From Caldithrix sp964598255 (GTDB lineage Bacteria; Calditrichota; Calditrichia; Calditrichales; Calditrichaceae), in assembly GCA_964598255.1 (NCBI GenBank), contig CAZRBA010000033.1:1-14504 (forward strand): a stretch of DNA of 14,504 bases. The letters run 5' to 3'. Under the pieces are notes generated by a model that saw only the letters and a program-made list of their open reading frames with translations, ran no database searches and was not told where the DNA came from. Below are positions 1-6,327 of the stretch, one piece after another. Each line of letters starts with the position of its first letter. The first letter of the stretch is position 1. The position numbers were made by a program, and so were the translations under genes.

Positions 1-18
1 ATAAACGATTCCCGTAAT
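1..18 (-). terminator. Second copy of the tRNA-Leu terminator, cut by window edge
   Basis: Bases 1-42 are identical to bases 222-263. This block covers the terminator loop and one arm, the short spacer and the 3' end of the tRNA. The other arm and the T-tract would lie outside the window. It shows that remnant A once was a full tRNA-plus-terminator duplicate. Confidence 0.6.
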
Positions 19-22
19 CCGG

Positions 23-114
23 TGCCGGAGGTCGGACTCGAATACCGACAAGTCGGTAGGAATAAACCCCATCCCGACTTGTCGGGACGCGTCAGCCAAT
101 TTCACCGCTCCGGC
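23..114 (-). pseudogene. tRNA-Leu remnant A: both acceptor strands kept, two arms altered by palindromes
   Basis: Both acceptor strands GCCGGAG and CTCCGGC are retained, as are most of the D arm and the TTCGAGTCCGAC T-loop side. Two segments differ from the intact tRNA. The anticodon arm is replaced by the palindrome TCCCGACTTGTCGGGA at 72-87. The variable/T-arm junction CCGTGTCGG is replaced by TACCGACAAGTCGGTA at 43-58 (plus-strand readings). There is a G at 107 where the intact gene has A, and GTCAGCC replaces GTCTGCC in the D arm. It has no anticodon, so it cannot act as a normal tRNA. Confidence 0.85.
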
Positions 115-161
115 ATATTATTAACAATGATCAAAATTTCGGATTGAATGAAATTTAAAGA

Positions 162-203
162 CCGACAGGGGAATAAACCCCTATTCGATGTAGCGATAGG
201 CAG
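162..203 (-). pseudogene. tRNA-Leu remnant D: variable-arm fragment with a different hairpin
   Basis: The block CCGACAGGGGAATAAACCCC (plus strand) is the variable arm and start of the T arm, as in the other copies. Where the anticodon arm should follow, there is a different imperfect inverted repeat, CTATTCGATGTAGCGATAG at 181-199 (stem CTAT-CG/CG-ATAG with one bulge). The D arm and 5' acceptor strand are missing, and the fragment abuts the T-tract of the intact tRNA's terminator. The 67 bases at 115-181 are identical to 441-507, which ties it to the tandem repeat. Confidence 0.7.
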
Positions 204-236
204 AAATAAAAAACGGGAATCATAAACGATTCCCGT
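204..236 (-). terminator. Intrinsic terminator of tRNA-Leu
   Basis: On the minus strand a perfect 9-bp stem ACGGGAATC / GATTCCCGT (213-221 and 228-236, six-base loop) is followed by a T-rich tract (complement of 204-212). It begins 7 bases after the tRNA 3' end. The loop and tRNA-proximal arm of the same hairpin reappear at 1-15, directly after the 3' end of the damaged copy at 23-114, so tRNA and terminator were duplicated together. Confidence 0.85.
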
Positions 237-243
237 AATCCGG

Positions 244-329
244 TGCCGGAGGTCGGACTCGAACCGACACGGGGAATAAACCCCACTGGATTTTGAGTCC
301 AGCGCGTCTGCCAATTTCACCACTCCGGC
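244..329 (-). tRNA. tRNA-Leu (anticodon CAA), intact
   Basis: Read on the minus strand this is a complete class II tRNA. The acceptor stem is GCCGGAG/CTCCGGC (7 bp) with discriminator A. The D arm contains AAATTGGCAGA. The anticodon stem CTGGA/TCCAG closes the loop CTCAAAA, which gives anticodon CAA and decodes UUG leucine. The long variable arm is GGGG-TTTATT-CCCC, as expected for tRNA-Leu, and the T arm is GTCGG-TTCGAGT-CCGAC. CCA is not encoded: the discriminator is followed by CCG, so a CCA-adding enzyme would be needed. A strong intrinsic terminator follows at once. It is the only intact copy; four damaged copies surround it. The length is 86 nt and every stem pairs. Confidence 0.95.
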
Positions 330-376
330 ATATTATTAACAATGCTCAAAATTTCGGATTGAATGAAATTTAAAGG

Positions 377-440
377 CCGACAGGGGAATAAACCCCATCC
401 CGACTTGTCGGGACGCGTCAGCCAATTTCACCACTCCGGC
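377..440 (-). pseudogene. tRNA-Leu remnant B: 5' part with anticodon arm replaced by hairpin
   Basis: This matches the intact tRNA from the 5' acceptor strand through the D arm, then has TCCCGACTTGTCGGGA (398-413, plus strand) in place of the anticodon arm. The variable arm GGGGTTTATTCCCC follows, ending at TGTCGG in the T stem. The T loop, the 3' T strand and the 3' acceptor strand are absent. The sequence instead runs into the spacer of the next repeat unit. It lies upstream of the intact tRNA in the direction of transcription. Confidence 0.85.
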
Positions 441-487
441 ATATTATTAACAATGATCAAAATTTCGGATTGAATGAAATTTAAAGA

Positions 488-551
488 CCGACAGGGGAAT
501 AAACCCCATCCCGACTTGTCGGGACGCGTCAGCCAATTTCACCACTCCGGC
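488..551 (-). pseudogene. tRNA-Leu remnant C: near-identical to remnant B
   Basis: It has the same layout as remnant B, with hairpin TCCCGACTTGTCGGGA at 509-524 in the anticodon-arm position and the same 3' break after TGTCGG. Within the tRNA-derived part B and C are identical. It is the copy nearest the putative array promoter at 570-601. Confidence 0.85.
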
Positions 552-569
552 ATATTATTTTCGAGAGCA

Positions 570-601
570 CAAATTTATTGCACGTAATTCAAAAAATCAA
601 A
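570..601 (-). promoter_or_regulatory. Candidate Bacteroidota-type promoter of the tRNA-Leu array
   Basis: On the minus strand TTTG (598-601) is followed by exactly 20 bases and TAAATTTG (570-577), a full match to the -7 consensus TAnnTTTG. A start about 7 bases downstream would give a leader of roughly 10 bases before the first tRNA fragment. Spacing and position fit, but the flanks are AT-rich and chance cannot be excluded. Two other genes in the window show the same TTTG-N20 layout. Confidence 0.45.
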
Positions 602-677
602 TTAATTTCGTTTGATCTTTAGAATTATTTGCAGTAAAATAAATTTTATTTATTTATTGCAAAGCAAAGGATTAATT

Positions 678-2717
678 ATGCGTTTTACCATCCTATTTTT
701 TCTAACTGTTCTACCCTGTATTTTATTCGGTCAAACTCAGCGCATTGTGCTATTGGAAGAAGCCACCAATGCCAGTTGCGGACCATGTGCCTATTATAAT
801 CCGGGGTTGCAAAAATTTTATTCGCAGCATTTCGGCGGTGTTATTTCGGTACGCTATCATGCCTGGTGGCCCGGCAGTAATGATCCTATGTACCTTTCTG
901 CGAAAAACGATTGTATTAATCGTATTCATTATTACAATATTAACGGAGTGCCCAACTATGTTATGGACGGAAAGTTGGAAGGGGTTCCTGCCAGCATCAG
1001 CGCTATGCAATCTCAAATGGAGAAAAGACTGGCCATTCCTTCACCGTTAAAATTGCATGTCAAGGCCAATTTCACGGACGATTCAGTTAAAATTCACATT
1101 ACCCTTGTGCCTGTGGATACGGTTCGTGCCGCCAAACTTTACCTTCGCGTTGCCATCACACAACGTATGGTAAATTATTTTAATCCCCCCGGAACAAATG
1201 GTGAAAAAAACTTTGCCGAAGTCTTGCGTCAAATGCTACCCAGCGCTATGGGCACGTCGCTTGATTCTTTGAATATTGGTGACACGTTAGCATTCGATTT
1301 TTCCGCCGCGGTCAAAAGTGATTGGGACTCTGGCGATTTGGGTGTGGTTGCCTGGGTGCAATCCGATGCGAATAAGGAAATTTTACAATCGGCCATGCAT
1401 TTTCCGACAACCATCATCGGCAATCCGAATACCGGTATTACTTTTTTGCAAGCCGGAGAAATTACCGATGTTCCTTATTTTATTGCCAACGATACACCCG
1501 ATACTGTACATGTGACGTTAATGTTAAAAGACAAAAATGCACCGGATGATTGGAGCTTTTCGCTTAAAAGCGGCAATACGGTTACTTCCGAAATCTCGCT
1601 CGAAATTTTACCCGGCGATACCGCACGCTTTTTTTTACAGATAAAAAGCGGCCAACGCGGAACGGGAAGTATAACCGTCTTTTCACAAAACGATGATGAC
1701 GACGGCTTTTACGGAGAAGGCTATGGATATGGATACGGTTTGGAATTTAACGGCGTGGTTCCCGAAAATTCGGATATTTTATTGGTGGATGACGACGGCG
1801 GTGCAGGATATGAAAAAAACTTTACACGTATTTTGGATAAAAAAGAATTTCGGTATATTTGTCTGGATGAAAAATATCTTACTTCTTTGGCCAAAAGTAC
1901 GGATTTGAATCAATACAAATTGATTATTTGGAACGTATCGTGGGCTTTTCCTGCTTTTAATCGGGAGGATGTCAGTTTGCTTGAAGATTATCTTAAAGAC
2001 GGTGGCAATGCCATCCTTTTCGGTCAGGATGTGGCTTGGGATGTATTCGATTCCACCGGACAAAGCCATTTTACGGAAGCCGAAAGCTTGTTACAAAGAT
2101 ATTTTGATGTCCGTTTTTTGGAAGACAATTCCAAGGGAACCAAGATGTTCGGTATTAGCGGAGATCCCATCGGTAGCGGCATTTCCTTTAATTTGGAACG
2201 ACCTTACGGATTTAACAATCTTTTGCCTGATGCCATCGAACCGTTAACAAGCGGACGATCGGTTTTTAGATACAATAATGATAAAATCGGTGCCATTCGT
2301 TTTGACAACGGAACATTCCGGACGGTTTTTTACGGCATTAGTTTCGAAGAAATCGATGGAGATGCCACGCGCGAAAACGTATTGCTCCGTTCTGTTGATT
2401 GGGCAACGGGTGCAACCGGCCTTAATTCTCAGGTAATTGCTCCAGAGAAATCGGTTTTATTGCCCAATTACCCGAATCCCTTTAATCCGTCAACGACCAT
2501 TCGCTACCAGATTGTCGCTCAGGGCAAAACACAGGTAGATTTGGACGTTTATAATATTCTGGGGCAAAAAGTTCGACATTTGGTACACGCAAAGCAAGCG
2601 TCTGGAACCTACCGAGTAAAATTCGAAGCGCGCGATTTGGCCGGTGGCGTTTATTTCTGCCGTCTGAAAACAGGAACCGGTTATGCTGCAGTGCGTAAAA
2701 TGATTTTAATACGTTAA
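678..2717 (+). CDS. Secreted thioredoxin-like (Omp28-like) protein with T9SS sorting domain
   Basis: The start is ATG 678, preceded by AAAGGA; a TTG 66 bases upstream would place 22 residues before the signal peptide. The protein has 679 aa. Residues 1-18 form a signal peptide. A thioredoxin-fold domain follows (about 20-140), with active-site CGPC (C34, C37) and a cis-proline motif GVPNY at P92, like Omp28-type outer membrane proteins. A beta-rich middle has a DDDDG/YGYGYG stretch. Residues about 366-580 start with DILLVDDDGG and look like a class I amidotransferase-like (flavodoxin) domain. Residues 592-679 carry LPNYPNPFNPSTTIRY, then NILGQKV and GGVYFCRL, the Por/type IX secretion C-terminal sorting domain. 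Likely a cell-surface or exported protein with possible thiol-redox function; the substrate is unknown. It is followed by its own terminator. Confidence 0.85.
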   Translation: MRFTILFFLTVLPCILFGQTQRIVLLEEATNASCGPCAYYNPGLQKFYSQHFGGVISVRYHAWWPGSNDPMYLSAKNDCINRIHYYNINGVPNYVMDGKLEGVPASISAMQSQMEKRLAIPSPLKLHVKANFTDDSVKIHITLVPVDTVRAAKLYLRVAITQRMVNYFNPPGTNGEKNFAEVLRQMLPSAMGTSLDSLNIGDTLAFDFSAAVKSDWDSGDLGVVAWVQSDANKEILQSAMHFPTTIIGNPNTGITFLQAGEITDVPYFIANDTPDTVHVTLMLKDKNAPDDWSFSLKSGNTVTSEISLEILPGDTARFFLQIKSGQRGTGSITVFSQNDDDDGFYGEGYGYGYGLEFNGVVPENSDILLVDDDGGAGYEKNFTRILDKKEFRYICLDEKYLTSLAKSTDLNQYKLIIWNVSWAFPAFNREDVSLLEDYLKDGGNAILFGQDVAWDVFDSTGQSHFTEAESLLQRYFDVRFLEDNSKGTKMFGISGDPIGSGISFNLERPYGFNNLLPDAIEPLTSGRSVFRYNNDKIGAIRFDNGTFRTVFYGISFEEIDGDATRENVLLRSVDWATGATGLNSQVIAPEKSVLLPNYPNPFNPSTTIRYQIVAQGKTQVDLDVYNILGQKVRHLVHAKQASGTYRVKFEARDLAGGVYFCRLKTGTGYAAVRKMILIR

Positions 2718-2762
2718 TAATGTGCGTATGACCGAATGAAGAAAAAATTTGTTTTTAGAAAG

Positions 2763-2798
2763 GGCCGACAAGTTTAACCAATTTGATCGGCCTTTTTT
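2763..2798 (+). terminator. Intrinsic terminator after the T9SS-cargo gene
   Basis: The outer stem GGCCGA/TCGGCC continues into an inner stem CAAGTT/AATTTG after a one-base bulge, and is followed by TTTTTT at 2793-2798. It lies 46 bases after the stop codon and isolates the gene from lptF. Confidence 0.8.
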
Positions 2799-2885
2799 AA
2801 TTCGGAGTTGGTTTTAAGCAAAATAGCTCCGCATCGATAATTTCATTATATTTACACGATTTCAGATGATTAAGGATCGGATTTA

Positions 2886-4355
2886 ATGAAAATTCTTTAC
2901 CGTTACATCATTAAAGAGCATATCGGCCCGTTTTTTATGGGGTTGGCTGTCATCATGTTTATTCTGCTTATGAATTTTTTAGTACGTTATATCGGGCAGA
3001 TTTTCGGTAAAGGTCTGTCTGCGTTAACCATTATCAAATTAATCGCATTTAATTTACCGTGGATGGTAGCCTTGGCCGTTCCCATGGCCACCCTGGTTGC
3101 GGTTTTAATGGCTTTCGGTCGTTTGTCGTCTGATAACGAAATTACGATTTTAAAATCAAGCGGGATCAGTTTGTATCGCATTATTCGTCCAGCGCTTTAT
3201 GCTGCTTTTGTGCTGATGTTGGTTATGATTTATTTTAACGATCAAATCTTGCCGGAATCCAATCATCAGGCCAAATTGATGTTGCGTTCCATTCGGCAGA
3301 AGAAACCCACTCTCCAGCTTGAACCGAATATCTTTTACACGGTTGATCGCTACACGATTGTCGTCGGAAAAATTCAGCGGCCGCTTCCGGAAGAATGGCT
3401 GGATTTGTCGAATTTGTTGGGCCCAGAATACCAGGGTAAACCCGAAACCGATCGTTTAGTTGATGTTACAATTTTTGATCAAAGTGATCCGGAAACCGAT
3501 GTAACCATTACGGCTAAAGAAGGGTACATGACCTATTCGGTAAAACGCAAAAGTCTGGTTTTTACTTTGTTCGACGGTGAATTTCATAAACTGGATCGCC
3601 AAAAATTAACCGAATACGAACGCTCAACTTTTCAAAGACAAGTGGTTTACATTCCGGCCGGCGACTTCATCTTTGAACAACGTAAGGATTCGGATCGTAG
3701 CGACCGTGAGATGACCATTGCCATGATGCGGCGTAAAGTAGAGTATTTCCGTCACCAATACCGGTTGCGTAAGGAACGATATGCGGCTATTATCGACCAA
3801 AATTTGGCCGGTGTCGATCGGCTGCTTGCCTTAAGCGACAGCACATTGTCCGAGTTCAATGCCGATTCTGTTTTAAAGACGATTTCTCCTATGCAATGGC
3901 GAGCGGCACGAATAAAAACCGCGCGTATTGCGGATCGATTTTATCATCAGGCGCGAACCAATGTTAGTTTTTTAGATATGCAGGAACGTGCCATGGATAA
4001 ATTTTGGGTGGAAATACACAAAAAATTTTCCATTCCGTTTGCCAGTATCGTATTTGTGCTAATCGGCGCACCGTTGGGAATTATGGCTCGTAAAGGAAGT
4101 ATGGGGGTGGGTATGAGCCTGAGTATCGGTTTCTTTTTGCTTTATTGGGTATTTTTGATCGGCGGGGAAGATCTTGCTGATCGACAATACATCAGTCCTT
4201 TTTGGGCTATGTGGGCGGCCAATGTATTGGTAGGGGCTGCCGGTGTATACTTAACCTACAAAACGGTTAAGGAAACATCATTTATCGATTGGGAACGATG
4301 GGGTAAAATTTGGCGCTTTTGGAAAAAAGCAAAAGGTAAACGTTTTTCGCAATAA
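2886..4355 (+). CDS. lptF: LPS export ABC transporter permease LptF (YjgP/YjgQ family)
   Basis: An inner-membrane subunit of the LptB2FG exporter, which extracts lipopolysaccharide from the inner membrane and passes it to LptC/LptA. ATG 2886 has AAGGA 9 bases upstream. It has 489 aa. The family pattern is clear: three N-terminal membrane segments (about 13-35, 55-78, 98-118), a periplasmic beta-rich region (about 140-260), and three C-terminal segments (about 382-400, 408-427, 437-458). The conserved HKKFSIPFA...LIGAPLG stretch is at 378-398. Proteobacterial LptF is about 366 aa. The extra length is mainly a charged, probably helical insertion at about 262-375 before the fourth membrane segment. 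lptG follows on the same strand. Assignment as F rather than G rests on gene order, since the two are homologous. Confidence 0.88.
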   Translation: MKILYRYIIKEHIGPFFMGLAVIMFILLMNFLVRYIGQIFGKGLSALTIIKLIAFNLPWMVALAVPMATLVAVLMAFGRLSSDNEITILKSSGISLYRIIRPALYAAFVLMLVMIYFNDQILPESNHQAKLMLRSIRQKKPTLQLEPNIFYTVDRYTIVVGKIQRPLPEEWLDLSNLLGPEYQGKPETDRLVDVTIFDQSDPETDVTITAKEGYMTYSVKRKSLVFTLFDGEFHKLDRQKLTEYERSTFQRQVVYIPAGDFIFEQRKDSDRSDREMTIAMMRRKVEYFRHQYRLRKERYAAIIDQNLAGVDRLLALSDSTLSEFNADSVLKTISPMQWRAARIKTARIADRFYHQARTNVSFLDMQERAMDKFWVEIHKKFSIPFASIVFVLIGAPLGIMARKGSMGVGMSLSIGFFLLYWVFLIGGEDLADRQYISPFWAMWAANVLVGAAGVYLTYKTVKETSFIDWERWGKIWRFWKKAKGKRFSQ

Positions 4356-4449
4356 GGGTTTGAATATTTCGTTTTTTTTAGGTAAAAACAGTTTTTTCCC
4401 ATTACGGTTCCGCGGAACTTTAAAAAGGAATGAGGTTTTAGGAATCCTT

Positions 4450-5529
4450 ATGTTAAATGCTCTGGATCGTTATGTGTTAAAAGGATTTGTGATTAATCTG
4501 TTGCTGGGAATACTGGCCTGGATTATCATTTTTGTTGTGGTTGACCTGATAGAAAACATTTCTCATTTTCTGGATCACGGGGCAACCTTTAATCAGGTGT
4601 TAATGTATTACGTTTATTACGTTCCTTATATTATCAGTTTAACCTTGCCCGTTGCCGTTTTACTCAGTACGCTATTTACTCTGTCTACCATGGCAATGAA
4701 CAATGAAATCGTTGCTTTGTTATCCGCTGGGGTCAGTTTGTTTCGTACGCTTTTGCCTTTGTTTGTCGCCGGTGTGATGATTAGTTTGGCCGCTTTTTTC
4801 TTTAATGAAATTACGGTTCCCTATGCAAATCAAAAACGTTTTGATATCAAGCGGTACCAAATTGATCGTGAGCCGCGCCCAAAATTTCGTTCCAGAGCCA
4901 ATGTCTATTTGCAACTTTCTTCTGATCAAACCTTAAGTGCCCGCTATTTTAACGGAAGCATCAATCAGGCTTCTGAAGTTAGTATTAAAACTTTTAACGG
5001 GCCTAAGTTAATCCGGCGAATCGATGCGCGTAAAATGGTTTGGCAAGATAGCGTGTGGAAATTAGTTGGCGTAACGGTGCGTTATTTTAAAGGAGAAAAA
5101 GAAGTAATGCGTCAGCTTCCGGATTCGGTTATGGCTTCGCTTGATATTATGCCGGAAGATTTGGCCGTTGTACAGAAGAAACCGGAAGAAATGAGTTATG
5201 TCGAACTTAGTCATTTTATCGATGAGCTGCGTGCGATTGGGGCCGATCCACGCAAATGGCTTGTAGAACGCCATTTGAAAATTTCGTTGCCCTTTGCCAA
5301 TTTTATCGTGGTTTTATTGGGTGCTCCGCTGGCCTCGCGTAAGCGTCGCGGAGGCATGGGCCTAAATTTCGGCATTAGTTTGGGAATTAGCTTTACCTAT
5401 TTTATTATTATCCGAGTCGGGCAGGTGCTGGGGCATCAGGGTTCTTTAAGCCCTTTATTGGGCGCCTGGTTGGGTAATTTGGTGTTTTTGACATTCGGGA
5501 TTATCGGTTTGCTTAAAGTACGGAAGTAA
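4450..5529 (+). CDS. lptG: LPS export ABC transporter permease LptG (YjgP/YjgQ family)
   Basis: The second permease of LptB2FG. ATG 4450 is chosen because AGGA at 4440-4443 is 6 bases upstream and the resulting 359 aa equals the usual LptG length. A TTG at 4360 would only add 30 atypical residues. Membrane segments lie at about 12-32, 55-78, 98-118, 277-295, 306-322 and 334-355, with a periplasmic region between. The ERHLKISLPFANF motif (about 273-285), followed by LLGAPLASRKRRGG, is the family signature. Unlike the upstream LptF it lacks the long charged insertion. It lies 94 bases after lptF with no terminator between, so the two are probably co-transcribed. lptB, lptC and lptA are not in the window. 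Confidence 0.88.
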   Translation: MLNALDRYVLKGFVINLLLGILAWIIIFVVVDLIENISHFLDHGATFNQVLMYYVYYVPYIISLTLPVAVLLSTLFTLSTMAMNNEIVALLSAGVSLFRTLLPLFVAGVMISLAAFFFNEITVPYANQKRFDIKRYQIDREPRPKFRSRANVYLQLSSDQTLSARYFNGSINQASEVSIKTFNGPKLIRRIDARKMVWQDSVWKLVGVTVRYFKGEKEVMRQLPDSVMASLDIMPEDLAVVQKKPEEMSYVELSHFIDELRAIGADPRKWLVERHLKISLPFANFIVVLLGAPLASRKRRGGMGLNFGISLGISFTYFIIIRVGQVLGHQGSLSPLLGAWLGNLVFLTFGIIGLLKVRK

Positions 5530-5577
5530 AAAGGGAAGAACCCGAAAGGCGTTTCAAAGGTAATTTGGTATTTTAAT

Positions 5578-5608
5578 AAAAAACGCAGGGCGCTCGTGGC
5601 TCCCTGCG
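5578..5608 (-). terminator. Intrinsic terminator of the CBS-domain gene
   Basis: The inverted repeat CGCAGGG (5584-5590) / CCCTGCG (5602-5608) is followed, on the minus strand, by six T (complement of 5578-5583). It lies just past the CBS gene stop. No T-tract is present on the plus-strand side, so it would serve the converging lptG only weakly. Confidence 0.75.
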
Positions 5609-5634
5609 CAGGCATATTTGAAATTAAATTTCTT

Positions 5635-6075
5635 TCAGTATTCACCTACAATATACTTCACCAGTTGATCGATGGTAAATTTTTGATCCTTAATAACTGC
5701 CTTCACTACATCGCCAATCGAAATAAGCCCCATTAGTTTGTTATTTTCGATTACGGGTAAATGGCGAATATGTTTGTCAATCATTACGGCCATTGCCTCT
5801 TCGGCAGTGTGTTGAGGTTCCAGAGCCACGATTTCGTGCGTCATGATTTCCTTAACTTTTGTATCCGCTGCATGGCGCCCTTGAATATCCAACTTACGGG
5901 CAACATCGCGCTCGGAAATAATACCGTACAAATGTTCGTCATTTTCATCCATTACCAGTAAAGCGCCGACATTTTTATCCGCCATTTTTTTCAAGGCCTC
6001 CAAAACGGTGGCTTCTGGACTGATGGTCCAAACCGTACGTCCCTTTTGTGTTAAAATGGTTCTCATTGTCTTCAA
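5635..6075 (-). CDS. Stand-alone two-CBS-domain protein
   Basis: Start TTG at 6073-6075 is preferred: AGGAGG at 6083-6088 lies 7 bases upstream, while the next ATG (6064-6066) is 16 bases away and a more upstream start lacks a ribosome site. The product is 146 aa, soluble, with two CBS repeats: about 10-65 (GIISERDVAR) and about 75-130 (RHLPVIE, GLISIGDVV). CBS pairs bind adenosyl ligands such as AMP, ATP or SAM. This protein has no attached enzyme or transporter domain, resembling small stress-linked CBS proteins such as mycobacterial Hrp1. Its partner and ligand are unknown. It is convergent with lptG and single in its transcription unit. A 14-bp palindrome abuts its ribosome site. Confidence 0.88.
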   Translation of the reverse strand: MKTMRTILTQKGRTVWTISPEATVLEALKKMADKNVGALLVMDENDEHLYGIISERDVARKLDIQGRHAADTKVKEIMTHEIVALEPQHTAEEAMAVMIDKHIRHLPVIENNKLMGLISIGDVVKAVIKDQKFTIDQLVKYIVGEY

Positions 6076-6089
6076 GGCAGTTCCTCCTC

Positions 6090-6103
6090 GGTTAAATTTA
6101 ACC
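6090..6103. promoter_or_regulatory. Perfect 14-bp palindrome upstream of the CBS gene
   Basis: GGTTAAATTTAACC is fully self-complementary and ends one base before the AGGAGG ribosome site of the CBS gene. The position would suit an operator or a site masking translation initiation. AT-rich palindromes can occur by chance, and no second copy was noticed. Confidence 0.35.
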
Positions 6104-6327
6104 CAATCTGATTTAATATACGAATTGAAGAGCACGATTTCTACCCCGAATTAAAGTTATTTTTTTCTCTAAGTGGTTCTATCTTATTAAAAACGTTTGA
6201 ATTGTATGATTTTGAATAGTCGTATAATACGAAATATGCCTAAAAAAATTTTTAATTTTATGCGAATTTTATAATAAAATTTTATGAAGAACGTATTGTG
6301 AAAGGACAAATAAAAGGCGGTTTGATC

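Larger units (their letters stand above)
330..551. repeat. Two tandem 111-bp units (spacer plus tRNA fragment)
   Basis: Unit 1 is 330-440 and unit 2 is 441-551. They differ at only two positions (345 C versus 456 A, 376 G versus 487 A). Each unit has a 46-47 base AT-rich spacer and a 64-base tRNA-Leu fragment. A third, partial unit at 115-181 matches 441-507 exactly. The near identity indicates recent duplication or continuing homogenisation. Confidence 0.9.

Noticed and set aside
102..323. Open frame of 73 codons on the minus strand
   Set aside because: It runs through the tRNA-Leu gene and its remnants; no ribosome site and no protein-like composition.
1..551. CRISPR-like array of repeats
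   Set aside because: Repeats are tRNA-derived, 111 bp, with near-identical rather than unique spacers; no cas genes.
628..658. TTTG-N19-TATTTATT as a promoter of the secreted thioredoxin-like gene
   Set aside because: The -7 box is poor and the implied start falls almost on the ribosome site; the region is simply T-rich.
4360..4449. TTG start giving LptG 30 extra N-terminal residues
   Set aside because: ATG 4450 has a well-spaced AGGA and gives the usual family length; the extension does not resemble LptG N-termini.
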